Below are positions 34,011 through 42,075 of a DNA stretch of 42,075 nt, in pieces (the first letter of the stretch is position 1; the number at the start of each line of letters is the position of its first letter). Both the position numbers and the translations under genes were made by a program. The notes beneath the pieces were generated by a model, which was not told the DNA's origin, did not search any database, and saw only the letters and a program-made list of their open reading frames with translations. The stretch lies in contig JACZXW010000010.1 in the NCBI GenBank assembly GCA_022571415.1, positions 1 through 42,075 on the forward strand, given 5' to 3'. The stretch is from Pseudomonadota bacterium (GTDB taxonomy: Bacteria > Pseudomonadota > Gammaproteobacteria > Pseudomonadales > Azotimanducaceae).

Positions 34011-35013
34011 ATCTATCGAACCTGAAGTTGCCTTGAATCAAAAGCCGGTGAACAAGCCCAGGGCAATCGTTTTTCGTATTACCACCTGGGCGATGGCGAT
34101 GGGCTGCTTCTATCTTGTCTACAACAGGACAGAAAAGGCAGCTCAACGTGAGGGTGTTACCGCAGTAGAGTACCTTGTAAACTTTTTCCAGGGAGCGGAC
34201 TGGCTTCACTGGTTAATGTTGATGATTCCCTACTCAATTGTTTTTTTTCTCGTGGATGCCCATGCTACCTGGCGGGTAATCAAGTGGTTTAATACATCTG
34301 AAATCAAGCTGGCCAATATCCTGCCTATTCGCGCCAGTGCCTATATTCTTTCGCTGGTGAATGAACAGGTCGGTAAAGGGGCGATGTCCTTGTACCTGTT
34401 ACAACGCTACAAGGTTCCTGTCTGGCAAGCTGTGTCCAGTATGATCCTGCTGGGCATTGTGGAGATATACCAGCTGCTTATTTTTTCCGCCATAGGCGTC
34501 TTTTTTTACTACGATCTGATCGTTGAAGCATCCAGCCTGTTACCTCTGACCTCTATTCTAGGCAGCGTATACCTGGTTGCGTTCCTCTATTTTCCCTTCC
34601 ACATTCTCTATTTCAACGGTTCGGTTTTTAAAAAATCTACCCTGCGCGATAAACAGATATTTCATGCGTTGAGGCAGGCAAGGCTGACTGACTATGTTCT
34701 GGTGTTGTTATGCAAGGCGCCCAATCTACTTGGTGCGGTGGTGGTCTATACACTTGCGCTGGATCTTTTTAGTGTTGATGTCGGCTTTGGCCAGATGATG
34801 GCGTTCCTGCCTGTTATTTTTATTGCTGCAGCGTTGCCTTTGCCGTTTCATGCTGGTGCATTGCTGCTTTGGACTGTACTTTTCCCTTCGTTTCCAGAAG
34901 TTGGAGCATTTTCCCTCGTCATGCACACATTTTTTGTTTCCTTTAATGCGGTAATCGGACTGGTCTTCCTGCCCAAGGCCAACAAGGAGCTATTCATCGA
35001 AAGTCGAGTTTGA
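33976..35013 (+). CDS. Flippase-like integral membrane protein (LPG-synthase TM / UPF0104-type), moderate confidence
   Basis: A polytopic membrane protein of about 345 residues with around eight hydrophobic segments, including AIVFRITTWAMAMGCFYLVY, WLMLMIPYSIVFFLVD, MILLGIVEIYQLLIFSAIGV and FLPVIFIAAALPLPFHAGA. The region SAYILSLVNEQVGKGAMSLY followed by a short loop is similar in layout to the flippase-like domain of lysylphosphatidylglycerol synthases. The function is unproven. The start is uncertain: ATG 33976 overlaps the diguanylate cyclase gene by 35 bases, while GTG 34048 lies just before the first helix. It sits between a cyclase and a phosphatidyltransferase, so a membrane-lipid role is plausible. 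Confidence 0.78.
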   Translation: MDVIVSVTIRCESIEPEVALNQKPVNKPRAIVFRITTWAMAMGCFYLVYNRTEKAAQREGVTAVEYLVNFFQGADWLHWLMLMIPYSIVFFLVDAHATWRVIKWFNTSEIKLANILPIRASAYILSLVNEQVGKGAMSLYLLQRYKVPVWQAVSSMILLGIVEIYQLLIFSAIGVFFYYDLIVEASSLLPLTSILGSVYLVAFLYFPFHILYFNGSVFKKSTLRDKQIFHALRQARLTDYVLVLLCKAPNLLGAVVVYTLALDLFSVDVGFGQMMAFLPVIFIAAALPLPFHAGALLLWTVLFPSFPEVGAFSLVMHTFFVSFNAVIGLVFLPKANKELFIESRV

Positions 35014-35553
35014 CCGATCTGATTTAATCAGGGTGATTAGCCGGTCGAGCATTGAGATAGCGGTACTGAGGACTAGACCCCATGCAATCCATGGGAAATA
35101 GCTGTCGGGAATAATAGTGATTTGAAGTGCATGTTGCATCACAGGAAAACCGCCAAGCACGAAATAGCTGATACCATTGTATCGCCCGAGGTTGCTGGTT
35201 CTAAGGGGTCTTCCCGAGAGGACACGTGAGTCAAATGCGTATTGCAGGAAAGCGGCAATGACGAGACAGGGCAGGACGACGGTCACCAATGCTTGTTGCG
35301 CAAGCGCAAACAGCAGTATTGCGATGAAAAAAGCATCGCTGGAGTGATCCAGCAAACCACCCAGCGCTGTGGTCTGGTTCCGTACCCTGGCGATGTAACC
35401 ATCAAAGATGTCGGTGCCGATAGTAATCCATAACACGATCGCAGCGAGTAACCAGGACCTAGACAGGACGAGATATGCCATCGGGAACGCCAGGAAATAC
35501 CTGGAACAGCTCAGTAGATTTGGCAGCGTGATGTTTTTAATGGATTGACGCAT
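34990..35553 (-). CDS. CDP-alcohol phosphatidyltransferase family membrane enzyme
   Basis: A 187-residue membrane protein with the complete family signature D-x2-DG-x2-AR-x8-G-x3-D-x3-D: Asp48, Asp51-Gly52, Ala55-Arg56, Gly65, Asp69 and Asp73. These aspartates bind two divalent metals and CDP-diacylglycerol, and the enzyme transfers the phosphatidyl group to an alcohol. It is shorter than PgsA-type relatives but has about five or six predicted helices. The acceptor (glycerol phosphate, inositol, serine or other) cannot be told. Its 3' end overlaps the convergent flippase-like gene by 24 bases, and upstream it is divergent from the NDUFA9-like gene. Confidence 0.93.
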   Translation of the reverse strand: MRQSIKNITLPNLLSCSRYFLAFPMAYLVLSRSWLLAAIVLWITIGTDIFDGYIARVRNQTTALGGLLDHSSDAFFIAILLFALAQQALVTVVLPCLVIAAFLQYAFDSRVLSGRPLRTSNLGRYNGISYFVLGGFPVMQHALQITIIPDSYFPWIAWGLVLSTAISMLDRLITLIKSDRSNSTFDE

Positions 35554-35629
35554 TGATTGGTTATTTCATCCATAATAAAGGGCAGTTGGATTTCTTGCCA
35601 CAATTAGCAGCAGATCAGGGACATCTCGG

Positions 35630-36502
35630 TTGAGAATACTTGTTACGGGAGCCAATGGGCATCTGGGTAGGCGTTTGCTCGGACGATTGGCGGACGACCA
35701 CGAAGTTGTCGCGGTTGTACGTTCACCAAAGGCTCTAAAAATTCTGTCCGGTTTCAGGTGTCAGTCACTGATTGTTGATTATGCGGATGGCGATGCGCTG
35801 GCAGTCGCCGCGCGGGATTGTGATTGCGCCGTGCATCTGGTCGGAATCATCAAGGAAACTGATAAAAATACCTACAAGCAGGCGCACGAGCTACCTTGTG
35901 CGGCGCTGGCGCTGGCGGCCGAGAAAGCAGGACTCAAGCAGATTGTTGCGCTAAGTATTCTCGGCAGCAACGCCGAGTCAGCCAATGGCTGCCTCGCATC
36001 CCGGGGTGTTTCTGAAAATATACTCCTTCAGGGGCCAGTGCCTGTAACCATTCTAAGAGTGCCGATGGTGCTTGGAGAAAATGATTTCGCATCGAGGTCA
36101 TTGCGAGAAAAGGCTAAAAGCAGAATCGCCTTTACGTTCAGGGCAGCCAGTATTGAGCAACCCATTTATGCGGCTGATCTGGTCAGCGCCATTTGTGCAC
36201 TGGTCGAGAATCCTGTGGAAGATAAAGTTCTGGAACTTGCCGGACCGGAATCCTTGTCAAGGAGGCAGCTGATTAAGCGAGTTGGGCAAATGATTGGCAG
36301 GCAGCCCTTGGTGCTGTCTTTACCTGTTGCTTTCGGAAAATGGTTAGGCCGGGTATTTGAAATTGTAATGTCGTCGCCACCGGTAACAGAAGATTTAATT
36401 GATTTGCTGGACCATGACGATGACATAGATGCGTTAGCGGTCGCCGATAAACTGGGAATTGAACTCACCTCTTTAGAAGTAATGTTGACCAGAGTAATCT
36501 AG
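35630..36502 (+). CDS. NAD(P)-binding Rossmann protein, extended-SDR/NDUFA9-like
   Basis: The protein starts at TTG with an AGGG about nine bases upstream, and the first residues MRILVTGANGHLGRRLLGRL give the nucleotide-binding loop TGANGHLG. The 290-residue length, CAVHLVGIIKETDKNTYKQA, and a C-terminal AGPESLSRRQLIKRVGQMIG match the NmrA/NDUFA9-like atypical SDR branch. These proteins often sense or bind NAD(P)H and assist respiratory or quinone-related steps rather than act as classical dehydrogenases. The catalytic YxxxK is not evident, which supports that view. It is followed 21 bases later by a TauD-type dioxygenase. Confidence 0.88.
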   Translation: MRILVTGANGHLGRRLLGRLADDHEVVAVVRSPKALKILSGFRCQSLIVDYADGDALAVAARDCDCAVHLVGIIKETDKNTYKQAHELPCAALALAAEKAGLKQIVALSILGSNAESANGCLASRGVSENILLQGPVPVTILRVPMVLGENDFASRSLREKAKSRIAFTFRAASIEQPIYAADLVSAICALVENPVEDKVLELAGPESLSRRQLIKRVGQMIGRQPLVLSLPVAFGKWLGRVFEIVMSSPPVTEDLIDLLDHDDDIDALAVADKLGIELTSLEVMLTRVI

Positions 36503-36523
36503 ACAAATCAAAAGGGTAAAAAC

Positions 36524-37414
36524 ATGACGACCAGGCCGAAGTTTACCGGGAAAATGTCGTTCGAAGTTGCTCCGCTTGAGGCGACCTTTGGGGCGGTGGT
36601 GACCGATATCGACCTCACGGACATTGACGATACCTCGTTCGCTGAGCTATATGCCACGTGGCTCGAGTACGCTTTACTGATTTTTCCAGGGCAGCATCTC
36701 AGTAATGAAGAACAGGTCGAGTTTGCCAGGCGGTTTGGTGATCTCGAATTTGATCTTGCACCAATAAGCAATGTACGGGCAGATGGATCAGTTCGTGACG
36801 ACAACGGCAAAGACGACGTGCTGAAGGTGTTAAAGGGCAATATGGGCTGGCACTGTGACAGCACCTATATGCCAGTTCAGGCCAAAGGCGCCGTATTCAC
36901 TGCGCATGTTGTATCACCTGGCGGAGGAGAAACCGGCTGGGCGGATATGAGAGCCGCTTATGACGACCTGACTCAACACATGAAAGACCGCATCAGCGGA
37001 CTTTCTGCCTACCACTCACTCTATTACAGCCAGGCGAAGGCGGGACACAAACCCGCTGAGGGCAGTTCCTACAAAGGCTACGGGTTTTTCGATCAAGACC
37101 CGCCTCTGCGACCCCTGGTAAAAAAACATCCTGAAACAGGTCGGCCTTCACTCCTCATCGGACGCCATGCGTACGGCATACCGGGGATGGAGCCCGACGA
37201 TTCCGAACAGTTGCTTCAGGGTCTTGTTGAAAGTGCCTGCCGTGCGCCGCGAGTGTATCAGCACACCTGGGAGGTAGGTGATGCAGTCCTGTGGGATAAT
37301 CGATGTCTACTTCATCGAGGCTATCCTTGGGACATGAGAGAGCCAAGGGTGATGTACCACTCCCGCATTGCGGGTGACTCGGTCACAGAGTTCGCCGACG
37401 CCGGTCAAGGATAG
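36524..37414 (+). CDS. TauD/TfdA-family Fe(II)/2-oxoglutarate dioxygenase
   Basis: A 296-residue dioxygenase. The iron-binding facial triad is His110 and Asp112 in MGWHCDSTYM and His264 in RCLLHRGYPWD, with Arg following in EPRVMYHSRIAG to bind 2-oxoglutarate. The N-terminal FEVAPLEATFGAVVTDIDLT is typical of TauD/TfdA. The family hydroxylates sulfonates, chlorophenoxyacetates or sulfate esters to release sulfite, phenols or aldehydes; the substrate here is unknown. It is the second gene of a pair with the NDUFA9-like protein, and its stop lies two bases from the end of the convergent sirtuin gene. Confidence 0.92.
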   Translation: MTTRPKFTGKMSFEVAPLEATFGAVVTDIDLTDIDDTSFAELYATWLEYALLIFPGQHLSNEEQVEFARRFGDLEFDLAPISNVRADGSVRDDNGKDDVLKVLKGNMGWHCDSTYMPVQAKGAVFTAHVVSPGGGETGWADMRAAYDDLTQHMKDRISGLSAYHSLYYSQAKAGHKPAEGSSYKGYGFFDQDPPLRPLVKKHPETGRPSLLIGRHAYGIPGMEPDDSEQLLQGLVESACRAPRVYQHTWEVGDAVLWDNRCLLHRGYPWDMREPRVMYHSRIAGDSVTEFADAGQG

Positions 37415-37416
37415 CT

Positions 37417-38247
37417 TCAGCTGATGGAATCTACCCACTGACCCAAAGCAGCACCGCAGTCCTCGCTGACTTTCAAGCTTAACATTCCGTCTGCCCGGGT
37501 CTTGCCGGGATTAATACTGGCGATGGGTTTCCCGAGTTCGTGAGCGCGCTTGCAGAAGCGGTAGCCAGAAAACACCCTGAGTGAAGTGCCCACTGCCAGC
37601 AGTCCATCGACTTCATCAAGTTGTTGGTAAATGTGATGCACGACTTCTTTCTTGACGGTCCCACCAAAAAATACAACATTGGGTTTCAGAATACCGTCGC
37701 ACTTTTCGCAGTATGGGACTTTCAGCGTTGCAATTATCGCTTCCTCGACGGGCGCATCACCGTCGGGAGCCAGGTCGCCTTCTCCGTCCAAGGAGTTGTT
37801 TCTCTCGCTTAAGCAGGGATTAAGATCTATCAACCGTTCCTGCATGACGGCTCTCGAGCCGATGTGACCACATGAAAGACAAATAACCTGGTCCAGCCTG
37901 CCGTGAAGGTCAATGACGTTTTTATGACCAGCGAATTGGTGCAGCCGGTCGATATTCTGTGTCACCAGAAGTTTGACGATACCGAGAGATTCCAGTTGCA
38001 CCAGGTGGCGGTGCGCGGCGTTTGGTTTCGCCCTGGCCACCGCAGGCCAGCCGACAAAACTCCTTGCCCAATAGCGTTGGCGGCTGGAAGACTGGCGCAG
38101 AAAATCCTGGTGTTGTATTGGCGTGCTTCTCAGCCAGGCGCCATTGATGCCCCGGTAGGTTGGGATTCCTGAAGAGCTGCTGCATCCCGCTCCGGTTATC
38201 ACTAATAAACGAGGACAGCTCTCGACAAATTCTTTAAGTGAAATCAT
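37417..38247 (-). CDS. Sir2-family NAD-dependent protein deacylase (sirtuin)
   Basis: A 276-residue sirtuin with the complete catalytic core. The NAD-binding loop is GAGCSSSSGIPTYRG (residues 19-33), followed by TQNIDRLHQFAG and the catalytic His in VIDLHGRLD. Two zinc cysteine pairs are CLSCG and CEKCDG, with VVFFGGTVKKE, AVGTSLRVFSGYRF and ASINPGKTRAD completing the core. A stretch between the zinc pairs is longer than in CobB. Deacetylase or other deacylase activity is expected. The ATG overlaps the stop of the upstream MFS gene by four bases (ATGA), so the two are translationally coupled. Confidence 0.94.
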   Translation of the reverse strand: MISLKEFVESCPRLLVITGAGCSSSSGIPTYRGINGAWLRSTPIQHQDFLRQSSSRQRYWARSFVGWPAVARAKPNAAHRHLVQLESLGIVKLLVTQNIDRLHQFAGHKNVIDLHGRLDQVICLSCGHIGSRAVMQERLIDLNPCLSERNNSLDGEGDLAPDGDAPVEEAIIATLKVPYCEKCDGILKPNVVFFGGTVKKEVVHHIYQQLDEVDGLLAVGTSLRVFSGYRFCKRAHELGKPIASINPGKTRADGMLSLKVSEDCGAALGQWVDSIS

Positions 38248-39473
38248 TGATTGTATTTATAGGCTACACCGGCCTCCTGTTTCCCCATATTCCAGAGCTG
38301 CGATGTCAGACCCACGATCACCACCACCAGAAACATCAGCATGGAAGCGATTGTCAGCGCCACGACCGGACCGTACCATTCAACCAGAAACCCGCTGAAA
38401 ATCGCACCGATTGGGCCCGAGCCCATAAATGAAAATGCGTAAAAGGCCATCATTCTGGCTCTCTGATCTTCCGGGGCCTGTTCCTGCATGATCGTCCTTG
38501 ACATGGTCATGGCAATTCCACCACAGAGTCCCCAGCAAAAAACAGATAATATCAGCGCATAAAGACCCAAACCGGAACCTGCAGACGCCAGCGCGAATGC
38601 GCCGATCCCTTGTGCCAGCAACAATGCCCGTCCCTGCCTGATAATATCGCCGAATTTCAGCAGCAGGAATATGGTAATTACCAGGCCCAGGGCATTGCCT
38701 GCATTCATTAATGACAATTCCTGTGATGACCCGTCATAAAGTTCCCTCACGAGTATGGGCAGGGTGACCAGGTATGAACCCATGAAGAAAGTACCCATTG
38801 CACAGTTCTGCAGGACCACCATGCGCATGGGCGGCGATGCTTTTACGCTGTGAAAACCCTCGACAATTGAGGTTCTAATTTGTTCGAAAATATTATTGTT
38901 TTTGGGAGTCGCAGGAGGGTGGAACGGAACATCCAGGTTATAGAACGCGACCGCGCCCAGGAGCAAGGCGCCAGCCTGCACCAGTAGAATGAATACCGCC
39001 CCAGTCTGATCAGCGAAAGACGCGGTAATGAAACCTAGCATCTGAACACCAAATTGAACCATGCTCGCCTGTACGACTTTTCTTTGTATGCGGCCATCGG
39101 CAACCAGGGCCAGCAGACCATCTCGCGCAGGTGTCACCAGGGACTGCGCACAACCCATGATGATGGCGAAGACAATCATAGTTGCGTAGCTGAAATGATC
39201 CGTAACAATCATGACGGTGAGAAAGATTGGAGCCGAAGCAGCGGCGAGCTGAGCGTAAAATGCGATCCGGCGACCTCCATATTGATCTGCGAGGCTACCG
39301 CCCACCAGCATGAGGACAATGGCCGGCGCAAGAAAACACATTTGCGCGAAGCCAACCCTGCCCGGGGACTCGTGCAGTACGATAGTCACCAGCCAGGCAA
39401 ACGTTACCGTCTGGATTCCATAGGCGAAAAACCAGCTGCCGGTGCCAACAAAGTAGGTGTGTAATGGTTTCAT
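38244..39473 (-). CDS. MFS transporter (enterobactin-exporter-like branch)
   Basis: A 409-residue protein with about 12 hydrophobic segments. It starts MKPLHTYFVGTGSWFFAYGI and has the signature loop VGGSLADQYGGRRIAFYAQL after helix 2 and RARMMAFYAFSFMGSGPIGA in the second half. The layout resembles MFS exporters of the MFS_3 group (EntS-like), and the substrate is unknown. It is the middle gene of MFS-MFS-sirtuin: 28 bases after another MFS gene, and overlapping the sirtuin gene by four. Paired MFS genes next to a deacylase are unusual and may indicate a shared metabolite. Confidence 0.9.
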   Translation of the reverse strand: MKPLHTYFVGTGSWFFAYGIQTVTFAWLVTIVLHESPGRVGFAQMCFLAPAIVLMLVGGSLADQYGGRRIAFYAQLAAASAPIFLTVMIVTDHFSYATMIVFAIIMGCAQSLVTPARDGLLALVADGRIQRKVVQASMVQFGVQMLGFITASFADQTGAVFILLVQAGALLLGAVAFYNLDVPFHPPATPKNNNIFEQIRTSIVEGFHSVKASPPMRMVVLQNCAMGTFFMGSYLVTLPILVRELYDGSSQELSLMNAGNALGLVITIFLLLKFGDIIRQGRALLLAQGIGAFALASAGSGLGLYALILSVFCWGLCGGIAMTMSRTIMQEQAPEDQRARMMAFYAFSFMGSGPIGAIFSGFLVEWYGPVVALTIASMLMFLVVVIVGLTSQLWNMGKQEAGVAYKYNQ

Positions 39474-39501
39474 TGATTCCCTTATGAAATTTAAATCTTG
39501 A

Positions 39502-40713
39502 TTAGGTGCGCTTCACCAGTGTCTCTTTAACAAACACCGTCACCATGAAAATCCCGATCAGACCAAGACTGGCGGTGACAGTAAGTGCGGTCGCCAACAG
39601 AAAGCTGTTGGCGATATAACCCATAAACAGGGGTCCGGCGAAGGAACCTGAGTCACCCATCAGTCGCCAGACACCAAGAAATTCGCCTCGTTCATGGGGC
39701 GGAGCGAAGTCTGCCCCCAGGGTCATATTGATGCCGCTGCCAAGACCATTTCCGAGGCCAGCGACCATTGCCGCCAGCGCAAGACTGGAAAAGTCTGTCG
39801 TCAGCGGAACCAGGAAAATACCGAGGGAGAGTATAGTCAGACAGGAAATCGCTGCATGCCGGCGACCCAGATTATCCATGATGTAGCCCGCTACAGGAAA
39901 CATTGTCATATCGATAGCAGCGGCAGATCCCATAATCAGGCCGATGTCAGACGCATCCAGACCTAAGGATTCTCCCCAGAGGGGGATGAGCAGTTGTCTT
40001 CCTGATCGCAATACCGTCAGGAACAATACGGCAACACCAGCAGTGGCAAAAATCCGAAGGTGAGTGCGGAGAATATGGGGGACAAGTTTCACGATGTTCG
40101 GGGAGTCGTCATGATGACTTTTCTTGTTGACAGGGACAAAGAAAATGACCATGAAGAAGGTGAAAGTGGCGATGATGCTGATGCCAGTGAATACAAACTC
40201 GAAGCCGAACTGCAGGGCGATGATACCGCTGATAACAGGTCCGATCAGGTTCCCCAGTCGTTGTAACCCGGCCATAGTGGATATTGCCTTGCCGCGCTGG
40301 TGGGCGGGAACCGCTTCACTGAGGTGGGTCAGTCTGGCAATCATCCAGGTAGCCATGGCCCCGCCAAACAAAAACGCGGCAGCAGCCAGTGCAGCAGGGG
40401 AGTTTGCCTGGCTTGCCAGGCCCCCGGTGATCGCCATCAGGCTAACGCCGATCAGCATTGTATATTTATCTCCCAGTCTTGCGGCGGCATACCCGGCAGG
40501 GACATCCAGCACCATATTGCCGAGCCCGCGCAGCGAGAATACCAGCGCTGCAACGCCAGCATTGGCGCCGAGGTCCAGGGCGAACAGGGGAATAACCAGT
40601 AAAACGCTGCCCTGGCAAATCGACATGAAAAATGAAGGGAGGTAGACCGAGAACAGGAGTGAGCGATACATCTCCCATGTGGTCATGGAAGCAGGGCGAG
40701 TCGTTGATACCAT
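39502..40713 (-). CDS. MFS transporter
   Basis: A 403-residue protein with about 12 membrane segments and MFS signatures: VPAGYAAARLGDKYTMLIGV after helix 2, THLSEAVPAHQRGKAISTMA between helices 4 and 5, and VAGYIMDNLGRRHAAISCLT in the second half. It is not closely similar to the next MFS protein, so the pair is not a recent duplication. The substrate is unknown. It begins the MFS-MFS-sirtuin operon, with a 96-base region separating it from the divergent zinc-ribbon gene. That region contains no strong promoter match on inspection. Confidence 0.9.
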   Translation of the reverse strand: MVSTTRPASMTTWEMYRSLLFSVYLPSFFMSICQGSVLLVIPLFALDLGANAGVAALVFSLRGLGNMVLDVPAGYAAARLGDKYTMLIGVSLMAITGGLASQANSPAALAAAAFLFGGAMATWMIARLTHLSEAVPAHQRGKAISTMAGLQRLGNLIGPVISGIIALQFGFEFVFTGISIIATFTFFMVIFFVPVNKKSHHDDSPNIVKLVPHILRTHLRIFATAGVAVLFLTVLRSGRQLLIPLWGESLGLDASDIGLIMGSAAAIDMTMFPVAGYIMDNLGRRHAAISCLTILSLGIFLVPLTTDFSSLALAAMVAGLGNGLGSGINMTLGADFAPPHERGEFLGVWRLMGDSGSFAGPLFMGYIANSFLLATALTVTASLGLIGIFMVTVFVKETLVKRT

Positions 40714-40809
40714 GTCATGAAGTTATAACCTGAAAAATGCCGGCTGGCAACGTGCACCCTTCCACGGTATGGTTCCGCATGTTGAATTCTTCTAAGAGGA
40801 AGCGGGCCA

Positions 40810-41178
40810 ATGCAATGTCCCAAGTGCTACGGTGATATGGATAAGGTGAGTGATGATCCCGTCAGGGTTGACCGGTGCAGTGAATGTCATGGCCTGTATT
40901 TTGACCAGCTGGACCGCGAAATTCTGGAAGCTATTGGAAGCGAAACTGCGATAGACAGTGGTGATGAAGAGCTTGGTGCCGAGTACAATGAAATGGTCTA
41001 CGTGGATTGCCCCAAATGTGACAGGATGATGGACCAGCGCCTGACGGATGATCCCGTCCATATACGATTTGAGTTGTGCACCTCCTGCCACTCGACATTC
41101 CTCGATGCAGGCGAACTTCGTCAGTATATGTCTGCGGAATACATCGAGGGTTTCAAGGCATTGCTGCCTGGCGAATAG
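40810..41178 (+). CDS. Double zinc-ribbon protein (TFIIB-type zinc finger)
   Basis: A 122-residue acidic protein built from two homologous halves. Each has a zinc ribbon: Cys3/Cys6 with Cys23/Cys26, and Cys67/Cys70 with Cys90/Cys93. Both halves share CPKC, a DDPV turn and a C-x2-CH ending, pointing to an internal duplication. It belongs with the small zf-TFIIB family of bacterial proteins, whose role is unknown. It lacks a signal peptide, so it is cytosolic. AGAGGAAG about ten bases upstream supports the start. It is convergent with the aldehyde dehydrogenase gene, and the hairpin at 41178-41200 overlaps both stops. Confidence 0.83.
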   Translation: MQCPKCYGDMDKVSDDPVRVDRCSECHGLYFDQLDREILEAIGSETAIDSGDEELGAEYNEMVYVDCPKCDRMMDQRLTDDPVHIRFELCTSCHSTFLDAGELRQYMSAEYIEGFKALLPGE

Positions 41179-41200
41179 ATCTATAGGTTCCCTATAGATC
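41178..41200. terminator. Bidirectional hairpin between convergent genes
   Basis: GATCTATAGG at 41178-41187 and CCTATAGATC at 41191-41200 are perfect 10-bp arms around a 3-base loop. The hairpin includes the last base of the zinc-ribbon stop (41176-41178) and the stop of the aldehyde dehydrogenase (41192-41194, minus strand). The stem is A/T-rich and lacks a long T run, so termination may be weak, but symmetry and position suggest it serves both genes. Confidence 0.6.
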
Positions 41201-42075
41201 GAATTGAACTCCCTGGGCCAGTGGCAGTTCAGATGAATAATTTATGGTACAGGTGCTTCTGCGCATATAACCTTTCCATGAGTCTGAGCCAGATTCCCGA
41301 CCACCACCGGTTTCCTTCTCACCCCCAAAGGCGCCGCCAATTTCAGCACCACTGGTGCCGATGTTGACGTTGGCAATACCACAGTCACTGCCCAGACCCG
41401 ATGTGAATAGCTCCGCCTCTCTAATATCGTTAGTAAATATTGATGATGACAACCCCTGGGGTACATCATTGTTGGCATGGATAGCATCTTTTACGTCTGA
41501 ATATTTGAACAGGTAAAGAATGGGAGCGAAGGTTTCCTTTTGCATATTTTTTACACTTTCAGGCATCTCCACCAGGGCGGGTCGCACGTAGTAGCCGCCG
41601 GCACAATCGGTGATCTCGATTCGCTCACCTCCATGTACGGCGGCTCCTTCTGCCCGGGCTTCCTTGAGTGCGTCCTGCATCAGATCGAAAGCCGCCTTAT
41701 CGATGAGGGGTCCCACCAGGGTCTCAGCATCAAGCGGATTGGCGATGGTGATGCTCATATAAGCCTTTTTTAATCGTGACGTAAGGTCATCGTAGATCGA
41801 CTCGTGAATAAAGAGCCGCCGGGTTGTGGTGCAACGTTGGCCGGCTGTGCCTACCGCGCCAAACACGATGCCGGTGACTGCCATATTCAGGTCGGCAGTC
41901 GGGCAGACCGTTATCGCGTTGTTTCCGCCCAGCTCGAGAATGGTGCGTCCCATTCTGGCAGCAACTGCCGGTGCGACGATCTTGCCCATTGCGCAGCTGC
42001 CGGTAGCGCTGATGACAGGTACGCGCCTGTCTTCCACAAGTTGCATGCCGGTGGTCGCATCGCCAATGAGAATCT
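41192..42075 (-). CDS. Aldehyde dehydrogenase, ALDH7/aminoadipate-semialdehyde type, 5' part missing
   Basis: About 294 codons of the C-terminal part are present; the reading frame continues past the right edge, so the N-terminus is missing, and the ATG at 42046 is internal. The catalytic region shows the general-base glutamate in ILELGGNNAI and the nucleophile in TAGQRCTTTRRLF. The C-terminal EIGGAFGGEKETGGGRESGS and WKGYMRRSTCTINYSSELPL are diagnostic of the ALDH7 (antiquitin/AmaB) group. That group oxidises L-2-aminoadipate 6-semialdehyde (in equilibrium with piperideine-6-carboxylate) in lysine breakdown. The group assignment is firm and the exact substrate probable. Confidence 0.9.
   Translation of the reverse strand, partial: ILIGDATTGMQLVEDRRVPVISATGSCAMGKIVAPAVAARMGRTILELGGNNAITVCPTADLNMAVTGIVFGAVGTAGQRCTTTRRLFIHESIYDDLTSRLKKAYMSITIANPLDAETLVGPLIDKAAFDLMQDALKEARAEGAAVHGGERIEITDCAGGYYVRPALVEMPESVKNMQKETFAPILYLFKYSDVKDAIHANNDVPQGLSSSIFTNDIREAELFTSGLGSDCGIANVNIGTSGAEIGGAFGGEKETGGGRESGSDSWKGYMRRSTCTINYSSELPLAQGVQFDL

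Overview
The window most resembles a piece of a gammaproteobacterial chromosome, probably from an environmental lineage. The pointers are isocitrate dehydrogenase kinase/phosphatase (AceK), a FadR-type GntR regulator next to an RND efflux pair, a TolC-family channel, an ECF sigma/anti-sigma operon and a two-domain M16 peptidase. No genus can be named from the sequence. No rRNA, tRNA, CRISPR array, phage module or intact insertion sequence was seen. Coding density is high; only 19721-20065 exceeds 300 bases without a gene, and it holds a MITE-like palindromic element.

Layout. 1-924 (-): start of a TcuA-like FAD dehydrogenase. 1134-6221 (+): an exported TPR-CHAT protein followed by a TolC-family channel whose signal peptide appears frameshifted. 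6247-7155 (-): luciferase-like monooxygenase (LLM). 7264-11235 (+): short Hsp70, AhpD-like peroxidase (frameshifted) and acetoacetyl-CoA synthetase. 11260-14488 (+): ECF sigma factor, membrane anti-sigma candidate, DUF4097 envelope protein and an exported protein of unknown function. 14464-15654: SufR-like regulator divergent from a VOC protein, with palindromes and a promoter between them. 15646-19720 (-): a second LLM enzyme and an M16 peptidase. 20066-21633: alpha/beta hydrolase and 1-Cys peroxiredoxin, convergent. 21741-26880 (-): FadR-type regulator, RND adaptor and RND permease. 27051-28823 (+): aceK with an in-frame minisatellite. 28900-32127 (+): glycine-zipper lipoprotein, then a flavin-enzyme operon (acyl-CoA-dehydrogenase-like, LLM, nitroreductase). 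32246-35553: cis-prenyltransferase, FHA-GGDEF diguanylate cyclase, flippase-like membrane protein and CDP-alcohol phosphatidyltransferase. 35630-37414 (+): NDUFA9-like Rossmann protein and TauD-type dioxygenase. 37417-40713 (-): two MFS transporters and a sirtuin. 40810-42075: double zinc-ribbon protein and a truncated aldehyde dehydrogenase.

The broad picture is envelope maintenance and stress (CHAT/TolC, the ECF operon, the RND pump, Hsp70, peroxiredoxin, M16 peptidase) together with catabolism through flavin and CoA chemistry. The two points most in need of verification are the apparent frameshifts at 4972-4977 and 8859-8863. Each lies in a T run and each is repaired by adding one T, which suggests homopolymer undercalling or, less likely, slippage. 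The most distinctive features are the 150-bp MITE-like element, the triple GntR operator, the aceK minisatellite, the exported CHAT/TolC pair and the lipid/c-di-GMP gene group.
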